Source of the DNA: Lithospermum erythrorhizon
Lineage: Eukaryota; Streptophyta; Magnoliopsida; Boraginales; Boraginaceae
DNA length: 64,000 nucleotides
Direction: 5' to 3'
Assembly (NCBI GenBank): GCA_019722365.1
Contig: JADFUC010001485.1
Location: 1 to 64,000 of the forward strand
Shown here one piece after another: positions 25,536 to 38,000 of the stretch. Both the position numbers and the translations under genes were made by a program. Under the pieces are notes generated by a model. The model had not been told where the DNA came from, made no database searches, and was given only the letters and a program-made list of their open reading frames with translations. Numbering within the stretch: the first letter of the stretch is position 1; every line of letters begins with the position of its first letter.

Positions 25536-27149
25536 TCTTGACTTGAATCTTGCTCAAATATTAGAAAATTAGAAAAAATGATATTCCCCAAACAACAGAA
25601 ACTCATGAAATCTGAATCCTCACAAAAGTGAACCAAATGTACTTGAAGTATAAGATGTGCTCAAATAGTGAATTAGATGTGCGAAATGTACAAGAAGTGA
25701 TCAAATTGCAAGATACCCCAGAATGCACCAAATGTACTTACAATACCAGCCACGCAAGAATGAACCAGATATACCTACAGTACTTGATGTGCTCGAATGC
25801 ACCAGATATACTTACAGTAGTAGATGTACTTAGAAGCATCAGAATGCACTAGATGTATTAGATGTACTCAAACTACCATATGTGCTAGATACGCCAGATG
25901 TGCAAAATGCACCTAGATGTGGCAGCTGCACTCCTGAATCAGATGTTGCCCCGTCAAGAGAAACTACCAGAACACACTAGTAAACAAGTCCAAACGTCGT
26001 TGGACGTTACCCTGTGAAATTGCAGTTTTAGAACTAGAACTACTATATAGCAAATCATGCTAGCATTCTATCCCTCTAGAATGAAGAACACATATCATGT
26101 AATTTTTTTCAGAAACAACACTATGTAGTCCTTTCAGCCTCTTGAGTGTTAGACTCCTTTACTGTGGCTAGCAAATACCTCTTTCTTTTAGACCTCGACT
26201 TGAAATCATAGTCTTTAGACGGTGAAAAATCTTCTTTCTTCTTAGACAAAACATTGCAAAACACAACCTTACTCCTTGACGGTCTTCTAGCTTGCACACA
26301 AGTTCGATCCTTATGTAGTGATGAAATCTCCTCACCAATAATAGTTTGACATTGTAGAGTAAGTACCAGTAACAAATGACTCATGAGAATCAAGTTCCCT
26401 ATAACCCGTAAACAAAAGGCAGACTTATTCTCATAGTTATACCTTGTCGAAAGTACTCCGATGGTAGCTTTCTTAGGACATCTAAGGATTACCCTGTGAT
26501 GTTGCTCTAATGTTAGTGCAACTATTAAAGTATTTACCTCTTAAAAATGACCAAGACCACTTTATTGGCTCACTACTAGCCTCAGTATCTGTGTGCTCCC
26601 ATTGCTTCCCAACGCCACAACAATCTGGATGAGAAACCATCCTATTTTGGAATTACATTCGAACTCTTATAGACAACAAACCCTCCATCTACTCCTGGCA
26701 AAATTAACCCCTTCTTGTCCAAAGTACTTAGAGATAATAGATTCCTCATCACGTGAGGCACATATCTAACCTCGTTCAATATACATAGTTTTCCATCCTT
26801 CGTCCTAATCTTAGACAAATATGAAAAGAAGCTTCAGAATCTAAAATCCTCACATCGGTGTAATATGTATAAGCATCAACAATTAAGAAAATGTCCACTT
26901 TGGGACATTTTTAACAAAACTCCCTACAGTAGTTGCACATATCAGCTGCATTTAGACCCTTCACCGGCCTTCGGGAGAACTTTGTCTTTTATGATATATC
27001 AATACAACCATGTCGCAATTCTATACTATAGAGGGCAGAACTAACGTCTTCAGACTCACATGATCTAAACCATACACCCCACCAATGAACTTGTCAATTT
27101 AGACTTTTACCACCCATTTTTTTCACATGATCTAAAATCAGAGTTCTCA
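25536..27149 (-). pseudogene. Internal remnant of the collapsed copia element
   Basis: At about 26815-26650 the minus strand reads KDGKLCILNEVRYVPHVMRN then LLSLSTLDKKGL. This is the conserved linker between protease and integrase of copia polyproteins. A lysine/serine-rich frame lies at 26393-26121. No integrase core, reverse transcriptase or RNase H is seen, so most of pol has been lost. Confidence 0.7.
25625..25940. repeat. Degenerate tandem repeat, AGATGTACT-like units
   Basis: Phrases such as ACCAAATGTACTTG, ACCAGATATACTTACAGTA, AGATGTACTTAGAAGC and AGATGTGCAAAATGCACC recur at roughly 15-30 base intervals over about 300 bp. Copies are diverged and unequal. Confidence 0.6.
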
Positions 27150-27545
27150 TAACAATTTGTTATAACGGAAGACAATTTTCTACGCAAGATGCAAATGTAG
27201 GACATGAAATTAATGTAAAAGTGCAGAAGAAAGTGGAAGACTAATAGCATAGATTTTAACATGCATCACAAACAATATTTGAGGGCACTCCACAGGCAAA
27301 GCCACCAAAAACAGATTTTACTTGAAACTGCGATCTTTATTTCAGGGGCCTATTTGAGCATTAAATGATTCGAGAAGGTTTCCAATTTATTTCCTTGATT
27401 CATGATTTCATTCCTTTTTCTAAGCTGAACATTTAATACTTTTGAGAAGGTTTCAGATTTCTTACCTTGATTCATTGTGAGCATTAAATGCTTTCTTAAC
27501 CTTTCCGAAGTTAAAACTTCTTGATTCAAGACATATTTTCACAAT
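27150..27545 (-). repeat. Second LTR-like copy of the collapsed copia element
   Basis: Diverged and shortened partner of 24850-25535, in the same orientation, ending AACTTCTTGATTCAAGACATATTTT like its partner. The pair brackets the copia remnant between them. Confidence 0.65.
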
Positions 27546-28150
27546 ACCCATCCCAAATCATCTTGTTTATTTTAACGATAATTATCTGTATTATTATAAA
27601 CAATGGAATTGATAATCTGATATATGTTAATATATACTTCTAAATTTCATAAAATTGATAGATGTAGTTGATTATAAAATATAAAAGAAAATAAAAGCAG
27701 TTACAAATTAAATATTTGAAATTAAATGCACACATAATTAAGCTAGGATTCTAAAGTGATGTTAACTCACAAATACAAACCAGGATTCTAAATTTACACA
27801 CCGTAATTCACTCCTACATCAGAGTTGTTGATGTTAGTTCAGGGGGCGCTTTTCTCAGAGATTTTAAGGTCGAGTGTCATAATTCTGGTGATAAAGGCAT
27901 ATCCCCTCGTTTTGACTTATAGAGACCTATAACATTTCCATATCAGTAGTACCCACCATAATCCTTCCCTACCATGACGCACATCTTTCCACGTTCATTC
28001 TCTTGTCCTAGCTTCACCTAGCTAGGTTGTTGGTTGCTTGGGTCCAAGCATACCCACCTTTTTAAATAAATTAAATAGAAAACAAAAATGTACATTGGAC
28101 AATTACATCGAAACTTTTGTCATGCATTTTGGACCTTTTCATCTGCTCAA
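27546..28150. other. Intergenic DNA and upstream region of the NAC gene
   Basis: No other gene is seen. The last few hundred bases before 28299 are the likely promoter and 5-prime leader of the NAC gene. Confidence 0.5.
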
Positions 28151-28153
28151 ACG

Positions 28154-28163
28154 CTATATATAG
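28154..28163 (+). promoter_or_regulatory. Likely TATA box of the NAC gene
   Basis: TATATATAG lies about 140 bp before the start codon at 28299, implying a leader of about 100 bases. The position fits plant core promoters. Not verified by transcript data. Confidence 0.5.
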
Positions 28164-28298
28164 CTATCATGTTGCATTTGCCCTTTATTGAAAAACTACA
28201 AGCCCATTTCATTTGTCTTCACCCTTTATTTTAACAACTCTTGAAGCTACCACATATAGTACTATTTGCACCAAATTAGCTACAAGTTTTAAGTATAT

Positions 28299-31200
28299 AT
28301 GTCGGGAAATATGAGTTTATCTGTAAATGAGCAGTCTCAAGTTCCTCCTGGTTTTCGTTTCCATCCAACCGAGGAAGAACTTTTGCAATATTACCTTAGA
28401 AAAAAGGTGGCTAATGAACAAATTGATCTTGATGTTATTCGTGACGTAGATCTCAACAAGCTTGAACCATGGGATATTCAAGGTAACGTATGATAATGCT
28501 CATCATATTTATTTGGCTCCATATTACAATGTCACAACATTTCAGCTCCAAATCCTTGACCTTGTTATATACTCCGTAAATGTTTACACATGATCATTAT
28601 GTATTATTATATTTGCCCCTTGATTTAGATGTTCAAAGCATAACATACAATTAATCAAAACAGGGGCATAGAAGAGTAAAGGATTCAGAGCCAACATTTT
28701 CCCTTAGTTTGCAATGTTATTGGAATTTGTTTTGTTTCTGCTTCTTTTTAAAGAAAAATGATATTTTATTTGAATGATCAATGAAGGGGGCCCTTTTATG
28801 TTTTCTCTTCAATGTTGGAAGCAAAATGTTTTCTCTTTTGGAATTGGCCAGCTTGTTTTGTTCAGTCATAACTTTTCCTTTGTGACCAACATCAAGAAGT
28901 TACACGAGTACTTTATGTAGTATAAAGTTAGAACAATTTATGTATTCCTTATGGACTGAATGCAGACAAGTGCAAGATCGGATCAACGCCACAAAACGAC
29001 TGGTACTTCTTCAGTCACAAGGATAAGAAGTATCCGACCGGGACTCGAACGAATCGGGCAACCACTGCCGGGTTCTGGAAGGCTACTGGTAGAGATAAAG
29101 TGATTCAGAGCAATTGTAACAAGATTGGAATGAGGAAGACTTTAGTGTTCTACAAAGGACGAGCTCCCCATGGACAGAAGTCTGATTGGATCATGCATGA
29201 GTACAGACTATTGGATGACAATGTCACTCATGATATCAATGTAAGAAACTTGATTCTAATTTCAGTAATTTCTTAAATAATTTAATCTATTTTTTTCAGT
29301 GAATGAAGAAACTTACAAAATTAATTCGGGTAACAAAGCAATAATCACGTGTTCATTTGTAATAAAAACCCTCTGATTAAGGAATTGAGCACTAAAATTT
29401 AACTTGTAGAGAACTTTGATACATTCTAAGGTAATCCGATACCCGTACATTTAATTAACCGATGTGATGATTTACTAATCAAATTACAAATCATAAATTT
29501 GATATCATCATGTATACTTTTTCAATGTCCAATTGTTTTCTTTCCTATAAAGATATGTGTGTAGTATCTAATGCTACAAGCAAGTCTTCTTTAATTATAA
29601 CCTTAACATATTTTAAGTGTATAATAAATTGGTGATTTGAAAGCAGGTCGACTATTCATTTTAAAATTGCTAATAGTTAACTTAAGATGATGCCATGGAG
29701 GTAATATATTTAGAAAACATATAAATTCCTTATAATCCCATATCTTAATTAATTTTAAAAATGAACAATTTTAATTTGACACTTGCAATATAAATTATAT
29801 TGAATAAACTGATGAAATATATGAGCAAATTAGCTTCATATTTATAGGTACAATATGAAATACTTATAGTAATAATGCTAACTTGATACTCGAATTATTA
29901 CTAAAACTAATATGGTAATAATAATAATTAATACTAATAAGAACTTTTCATATTTTCTGAAATTTTTCGGATCCATCTCAATACTTTCTTCATTGAACAT
30001 CAGAAAATGTCAAACTTGAAAATAAGACTTCAAATTTGATTAAAAAAAATATCTAAGTTCTCACAAATTTTTTCATCTTCATCGATGCGTATAGACTACT
30101 CCTACTCGCCTATTATTTTCTTATTGTTGTAAACACATGGTAATTTCATCCAATTACCATGAGTTTTGAAGAGGAGTGATAAGTAATATAAATTATATTA
30201 GAATAAGCGTGAAATATATGGACAAGTTATTATTAAACCAATATAAAATATTAGTGATAAGAAGTAATGCAATTTCATGGAAGTATGAAATCTTTATGGT
30301 AATATCTTGTTTGACGTTCAAATTGTTAATAAAATTAATAGCAGGTAATAATAATTAATACTAGTAAGAACTTCTCATATATTGTAGAATTTCCCGGCGG
30401 AGATCGAGTATGTGCGTGTTTTGTCATGGAAAAGAGTTAAATATGTCACTTTCTATATAACTTGCAAGACCTTTTTTTAGAGGTTAATTATTGGGATAAC
30501 TTGCTCGTTTTAAAAAGGCTAAATTTCATACAACACTTGAATTATGAAAAATATTTTAAATGAGGTTTAGAACATTTTTAGCCTTCGAATAGGTCTTAGG
30601 GAGGTGATTTTTGGCACCCGAACTTTTGAAAAAAAAAAAAATTTACGACACCTAAACTCTCAAATATGACAACTTAATTAGATACGATTTTAAATTTAAT
30701 AATCAATTTTAATTAATTCAATTAAAAAAACACATAATTTTCAACATTACCTCCATCCCCATCACACCACCACCAACCAAACCCCATGATGTTCAACCTT
30801 AAAAAGCTCTTGACAAAGAGCTGGCCCCTGCAAAAATCACGGCTAATAGGGTTGCCACTGTATGTGGTGGCTAATGAATGGAAAGAGTGAAGGTTCTTGT
30901 AGGTAAAATTAATTGTTACCTTGTTTCCTGAGACATCTCGGTTTCCACTCTCTTCCCGTCTGCAGGGGGTTGGTTTGAGTAGGGGATAGGAGTTCGAGTA
31001 AAGATTGAAGATGAAATGTTTTTTAATTGAATTAATTAAAATTAGTACAAAAAAATTTATTTAATTAGTGCTTGTTATTTCATGCTGTGGGTTTTAAAGT
31101 CACGTAAGTGGCGAAGTGGTTTAGAGAGAATCTCAAATTCGCACTGGCCAGGTTGAAGTATGTCATGATTTATCTAATAATTTTTGGCTATTGTGAACAA

Positions 31201-32038
31201 ATTAAATTACATAATTTATTTCTTAATTTTTATTTCCTATACAAAGGTATCGGCCATCGGAGAATCAGGGTCTGAAGAAGGATGGGTTGTCTGCCGTGTA
31301 TTCAAGAAGAAAAACTACCACAAAAGCTTAGATGGTTCCCATCAACTTTCATCAACTTTAACCGAAACAAGGTTGCTTAATAATGCATACAATAATAAAC
31401 ACTCAACCAACGACGAAGTTCTTGATCAAATACTTGCTTATATGGGAAGATCATGCAAGCAAGAAAATGAAACAATAACAAAAAACATTCAATTTCCTAC
31501 ATCCTCCTTCATCGATGACTATCAAACTACCTCTAGGTTCTTGCACCTTCCAGGATTAGAGTGCCCAACAACCTATAATAATGATCAAGAATGTTTGTTG
31601 AAAGCATATGAACAGCAATCATCATTTGACGACAGTAGGATTAATGTCATAATTACTGAACCACATGATAATCCTAACCCCATCATCAACAACAACAATT
31701 ATTCCAACAACTTAGTTAGTGTTGATGATTACACAAAAAGTGGGCCAAGTAATAATCATATTACAACGAACTGGGTTGCTCTTGATAGGCTTGTGGCTTC
31801 TCAGTTAAATGGACAAGTGGAGGATCTAAAGAACAAGACATTGGCTAATTGTTTTGATAATAATGCTGATCAATATGATGATGAGTCTTTTTCATTTTCC
31901 TTTATTGATCATCATAATCAGCATAATGAGGTACAAGTAATGAACCCATGTTCTAATAAGTCAAATCAAGAATCTCATGTTTGTAACACCAGCGAGCTAG
32001 AATTTTGGAATTTTGCTCGGTCATCGTCATCATATTAA
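28299..32038 (+). CDS. NST/SND1-like NAC transcription factor, three exons
   Basis: Exons 28299-28482, 28966-29240 and 31247-32038 join in frame across GT-AG introns to a 416-residue protein. The first ~172 residues are a NAC DNA-binding/dimerisation domain: [20 protein letters not shown] (about 16-35), [60 protein letters not shown] and [10 protein letters not shown]. The C-terminal half is the variable activation region. It carries [18 protein letters not shown] (about 208-225) and [12 protein letters not shown] (about 332-343), plus a WNF end, features of the NST1/NST2/SND1 subfamily. Those proteins switch on lignin, xylan and cellulose genes for secondary walls in fibres and anther endothecium. 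The start is supported by the MSLSVN leader seen in the family. Intron 2 is about 2.0 kb. The gene appears intact. Exact orthology within NST1/2/3 is not resolved. Confidence 0.95.
29786..30405 (+). repeat. Two diverged direct copies of a ~200 bp sequence in NAC intron 2
   Basis: A copy at about 29786-29975 and one at about 30184-30405 share AATATAAATTATATT, GAAATATATG, GGTAATAATAATAATTAATACTA and AAGAACTT.TCATAT in the same order and orientation. This suggests an old segmental duplication or two insertions of one unknown repeat. No terminal inverted repeats are obvious. Confidence 0.6.
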
Positions 32039-34640
32039 GTAATGGCTGCATAATTTCAGGCCATGCCGAGATAACCCTAAACCTCCTCCATGTTGCCAAT
32101 CTCCTAAAATCCAATAGGCAAAAAACGTCTCCTCCCTTCCCCTTCTCACACCCCTGCTCTCTGTGCTCCTGAAAGCAAACCAAAGACGGAAATTTGAGAG
32201 GAAAGGGAATGGGAGTCGCCCTTTAACCATGCATGTCGCCATTCCTACGCGATGCTTAACTTTATCCGTTAAAACCAAAAGTCAACTCTGGCCTAAAAGA
32301 CTATGAAGAGTCACAATAGATGAGAGAGGGTGAGCACCTCGTCTTTGGCTCAACATGCATGCAGAGATTGGTGACCCATGAGCTTCAAGGAGGTTTGAGG
32401 CTTCGGAAAAGGAGGGGGAGACTGAATTATTTAAAGCCTGAATATCTTTAGTCATTTCAGTACCCAATTTGAAAAATAAAATATATGAAAATCGACCAAC
32501 GTTCTCTTCCCCATGACATGATTTTTCATGTTAGTCACATTAATACCATGCTCATGCAAATTTATAAACTTAACCTGAAAGGTAATGTCACATGAAAAAT
32601 CATCACTGCAAGAAACTAGATAAGACATAGGCCAACATATATGATTAGACGATCCAAGTCTAGATATTAAGGGAAAAGATGATCAACACAAATTCATGCA
32701 TTCTTATAGTTCAAAGACGAAGAAGTTCGGCACAAAGTAAATGACAACCATATTATCCCTGGCTGTGAAGTCAGCAGAATGAAGATCATCACCAAATTCA
32801 TAGTGTATTACATAATCAACCTAATTCTTGATTTACCATGATTACTGGCCAATCAAACAATTAAATAAGCGTATTTAGTTAAACTGATAGAAACTTCACC
32901 AATGTAATTCATCTTCCATGTTTTAATTATTTATATATATGTATGGATAAATTGAACATCAGCCACCTTACAAATAAATATTTTTAGCAGCAAAGTTAGA
33001 AGGTAATATAGGAAGGGAAAAAAGGCTTCATAAATGTGGTTGCTTCACATTCATCATGTATATTGCAATAGAGTCTTGCACTTTATATAGATATAGATAT
33101 AGATATATACTCGGTTTTTATTTTTTTATTGTTGTATTTTCTCTATTACATTTATAAATTAATAATTCATGATATACAGGAATATGCCCGAAAAAATGAG
33201 TGAGATCAAAAATCTGAAACGCTAGCCGGCAATTCTTCTCCGGCGAAGGTCCTGCAGGGTTCCGATGCTGCTGACTCTCTAATTGGTGCGATTCCGGTCT
33301 CTTGGGCGGACAAAACAAAGGAAAAAAAAGCTGAGAACTGAACTGAAGTACTTTCCTCCTGCTTTTCAGGTTGGTGTTCCAGTGGTGCATTATCAGGCGA
33401 AGGAGATCCGACCGGCAGCGAATCGTTGGATCACGGCGATGATGAACTTTGTCAAAAGTCAATGGTCTGGATATGGGGAAATTGAGCTTTTCAAGCTTGC
33501 ATCTTGTTTGTTTGTGTTTGCTTTCTAAGATGTCTCACAAATCTAATAATTGATTTAAATAAAATTATGTATAATTTAATGTGAAAAATAGGATTCAGGG
33601 GAAATCAGAAAAGAAAAATAGTTCAAGACACATTTCGAGGAAAAGAGCGCTTTGGGGGATCTAATGAAAAAGTGTCGATAGTTAAGAGGAGGCAAGCGAA
33701 AGTTAATTTGATCTTATAATTTAACTTCTTAACTCTATCGATTTGTAATATCTCAAAACTGAAATATGTTAAGGAGCTATTTGAAACTTTTATTACTTTT
33801 TAGACCGTTGTATAAATAATTTACTAAGATCATCTAACAAATAAATCATCACAATTTTTTGCATCAAGAGGTGGAAAAGGAAGCATATTATTTTCATCTT
33901 CTGAAAAAGTGACTTGCTAATTATTTTGAAATATTTCTTAAATCGTCATTTCATCAAAGGAAAATAAAGGATTAAATTTGTCCGACATCCACAAGTACTA
34001 TGCAATTTACCCTTTAATATTATCATCCTATCAAATTGTCCCATAATTATTCCATTAGTTCATTTTTTTCGTCAAAATATTGGCAAGATTTAGTAAACAT
34101 AACGTAAAATTTAAGATTGACCATATAATCGACTCTAACATAAATTTTGAAATAAAGAAACAACCTTGTAATATGTAAATAGATTAAATTTAGTACACAC
34201 ACAATTGTTCGTCCATGGTCTTGTTCAAGTATCCGAGAAAAAATTCATACGTAAATTATTACTGTATAAAAGTTGTAGAAGGGTCTTGAAAGTTATCAAA
34301 ATATCGTGCATATAAGGATGTCAAATTTTGACAGAGAGATCATATAAGTTATCAAGTTTTGAGTAAGAATTCCACAAAAAGGATTTTAATTAGTGAGGAA
34401 CTAAAAAGTCGTTTTATTGTGCCATAGAGCAACATTACATAGTAGGCATTTATCTGGCAAATAAATTCAATGTATATTATTGCATCCATGTCTCACTGAA
34501 CTCTATTTAATTGTAATATATACTCCTATAAAAGAATACCTCATTTTGTGAAATAAATAAAAACAGAGAAATTCTGGTTTTGCCTAGATAAATATCATGT
34601 ATGCAACCTGTCTATGCTCCATCTCTAAATGATTTTACAT
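32039..34640. other. Intergenic DNA between the NAC and helicase genes
   Basis: The 32040-32280 stretch after the NAC stop codon is more GC-rich and may include its 3-prime leader. A short ATATAG microsatellite lies at about 33085-33108. At 33180-33500 a block of even base composition has overlapping open frames on both strands (33283-33528 plus, 33462-33118 minus). It could be a decayed gene piece, but no family is recognised. The rest is AT-rich without features. Confidence 0.45.
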
Positions 34641-34650
34641 TTAGCTAGTT

Positions 34651-34892
34651 ATGGCCTATGGGAACATTATTTTCAACAAAGCCCTGACAGATAAGTTCTC
34701 CATTGACAAGCAAAATGCACCTCATATGACAGATAAGTTCTCCATTGACAAGCAAAATGCACCTCATATAAGTGGACACTATGAATTACTTCAGCAACTC
34801 AAGCCATCGCACAAGGATCAGCAGCTTCGGCAGAGCGAATCAATTGACCTGCACCGGCAGGCATCATGAGAACAAGGCATCATGAGAACAAG
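34651..34892 (+). repeat. 42-bp and 16-bp tandem duplications in a short open frame
   Basis: A 42-bp unit starting TGACAGATAAG is repeated almost exactly at 34685-34726 and 34727-34768. A 16-bp unit GCATCATGAGAACAAG is repeated exactly at 34861-34876 and 34877-34892. The 42-bp duplication lies inside a 72-residue open frame (34651-34869) and preserves its frame, giving TDKFSIDKQNAPH twice. I do not recognise the peptide and no promoter is evident, so I do not call it a gene. Confidence 0.8.
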
Positions 34893-35005
34893 GGTTCAGC
34901 CTGATGCATTCCATGTCATGTCACTTGGGGAGCAGTAAGCACGAAATCATAGGTGACTCGCTTTTTAACAAATTTGCCATTGTCAGTCCCTGCCACTTGG
35001 ATATA

Positions 35006-38000
35006 TTAGCCTCGCCGTTTAGATCTTCTGCGTTTACCAAGAAGTTTTAGCATGTTTTCAGTCAAATCAGGAGGGGTATTATCATCTTCGTCATGATTCT
35101 TATCTGACGTGTGAGTCAACCAGGCCAATGCCTCCACTGCAGCGTCTTTTTCAGCAAGTGGTTTGCTTTTCTTTGGCTTGCCAACAAACTGCATGCCTTT
35201 GAACTCTACCAATGCCCTAAATTCATTCGTCTTTAAATGTTTTATTTTATATGTGGGAGGAGAGTGACCTGCCCGCATCAGAAGTGTTTGTAAAAGGCTC
35301 TTAGGATTTGTTCCGTCTCTTGTAAACCTATCGTTGTCATTAGACTCCTTAAGCTTCCTGCTTTCACGGCCGAAGACAAATCTCCCCTCACATTGGTCTC
35401 CAGACACAACTTCTTGCACAGCCAGCAACAAGTATTTTCCTTCTTTGTGGATATCAGTGCGAGGATCTTGCATCTGCAAAACACGAAAAACAATTTGGAC
35501 AATATACAGTGTCAGCAATAGAATTGGTAGTTTAGAGGTTGTTAGCCTTAGCATTTTTCAGAAGCTTATAACTAAGCTTGTTTTTCCCTTTTATTGCAAG
35601 GAGAGTTCGGACTCTATATCTTTTACTCCGTATTTGTTTTACAAGCTAACCCAAAAAAGATCCAAAAAGCTTCACCAAACTCAAGCTAAGCTTTCCATTT
35701 TAGCTTGTGCAAGAGCAAGAAGTTATCAAAATCCAAGCTTTCAACATGGATGCACTTATATATGCTCCATATAAAGGCTAAGTTCCTCTTGGTAATTGAT
35801 ACAAGTCTTCACTGAAACAAATGGATCAGAAGCAAACATGATTTCCACAAATGATCTAGAATGTGTGCCAGAATAAAAGGATTGACATGCACTTGAGAAA
35901 TGTTGCTAATATAAAAAGAAAAATAACCGTCCTAACAAAACCAAGCCTAATATAATCTAGACTCAAAACTAGCACTGGCTATCTTCTTTAAAACGATCAG
36001 CATTAACAACAATATACATGACCATGCATCCATAAGAGGAGGGACAAAATTGTCACGAATACATACTGTTAAGTGTTAACAATAATTTCAATCAGAAAGG
36101 CAAAGAAGCATGAAGCTAAAGGCATTCACGCCCAACAAACTACATGACAAAACCCAACAGATATAAAACCTCGGCAGTTGGCACATAATTATAGCTGCAG
36201 CTTTCCATTCTGCCTCTCCCATCTTACCAATTGAAAAGAACTAGTCAAAGTTTGTTTTCCCATATTGTTATCAAAGTATGTGAATCAGGATTAAGGTCAA
36301 CATATTAAGAAGGTCCACCTTTGTATACTCCCTCCGGGTTTTTTTAGTTGTCATCCTAGTTATTTTCACATCAATTAAGAATCAATTAAGAATGAATGAC
36401 ATTTACATATATATCCCTAATTAATGAATCAAACAACAATTTAATGAATGTATTGGTATTATAAGCTTTTATTACATATACATTAAATAGGGCTTAAAAG
36501 GAAAAACCACTCAAATGTTGCATTGGAATTCCAAAATGACAAATATTTTAAAACAATTTATTTTTTATTTTTTATTTTTTTTGCTAGGATAACAACTATA
36601 AAAAACTAGAGGGAGTATTTTTAGAGTGTGCAATGACGCTTTGCAATATGAAACTAGACAGTATATTCACCTCCAGCATTAATATCCACTTCCGGGAGAA
36701 CAACGGGGACAGCAGGTTTCCTCTTTTAGATATGAAAGTAGCTGCAGGAAGATGGAAAGAAAAAACTCATAATTACCTTCCTTTGCAGAAGCATTGCAAG
36801 TTCATCCTTGAGTTTCAGGTAACACTCTGCCAAACTAGGATCCATAAAGAAATCAATATAGCCTTGTAACATTTTCAAGTGCCCTGGCTGAGAAAAGGAA
36901 AACCACAACTTAGAATAACAAAAAACTACTGTGGCTTGACAATGAGTAGGAGAAATGGGATGTGGCTCCACAACTGTAGGAGAAGTGGGATGTGGCTCCA
37001 CAACTGTAGGAGAAGTCGGATGCAGCAAGAGGAAAGAATTACCGTAGCTCCGCAACTGAGTTTGCCACCAAAGAGTATCAAAATTGAATCAGGTACCCCT
37101 GTCGAATCACGGATGAACACGGTATTGACTTTAACTTTCTCTCCAAACACCAACCATGGGTATGAGATGGTCTGATAGCGAGCATTTACAGAGTTCTGAA
37201 GCCAAACAAAACATGAGGAGACAAGCAATAAAAAATCAATACTAATGAGAGCATCCTAGATAGGAAATGAATAACAAGCGTTGTACAAAAAAGAAGCAGA
37301 TACAGTCGTGCTCCCCAAAACAAAGCCTCTTCAGAAGGTTCAGTGTGAGGACATTGTTGTCTCCACAGTCCACAAAAACACATTCCTACAACTCTCTTTC
37401 TGCAACATCTCACTAACTCTTAACAGATTTTTAAATAATCCCAATTTGGAATAGTGGAGAACAGAAAATGTGCCAAAAAATTCAATAACAAGCATATGTG
37501 AAAGTGGATTTCAATCTTTCAGCAAAAAAAGTTATTTCTGAAAGCATCCTACAGTGTACCCACTATTCTCTTAACAGAGCTCATACATCAATTCCAATTT
37601 GGTAATAGAATGAAGTGCAATCTTAAGATTCATGAAAAACATGAGATAAAAGTAAATCAGATGTTGCTAGCCAAGAAAATATTAACCTCCAATTCCATTC
37701 ACATTTAACAACTTTTTACACTTTAAGCGTGAAATCTGTCTTATTGAATAACAAGTATGATTTCCAAAAACTATAAACGACCAAGGTACGCATATATATA
37801 GGTTCAAAACTTACAGCATAGAGCATAACTGGACCATCGTCCATTGTTTTGAATGACATTGATGTCTCCCTGTGCTGCAAACAGGGAAAACAACACTAAT
37901 TTAATTAATCAATGTTTGATTGTCTGACAAACATAGTATATATTAATTTATGGACTAGTCATCATACCACTATGGATGCAACTCCTGGAAATAGGCCAGA

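Noticed and set aside
25625..25940. A CRISPR-like array
   Set aside because: Repeats are diverged, irregularly spaced and without unique spacers, and the sequence is plant nuclear DNA.
31184..31246. NAC third exon starting at the ATG-like position 31184
   Set aside because: That part is intron ending TATACAAAG; the domain wording and the exon phases fix the exon start at 31247.
32030..32467. Minus-strand frames just downstream of the NAC gene
   Set aside because: They show no motif and one overlaps the end of the NAC coding sequence in antisense; more likely NAC 3-prime untranslated DNA.
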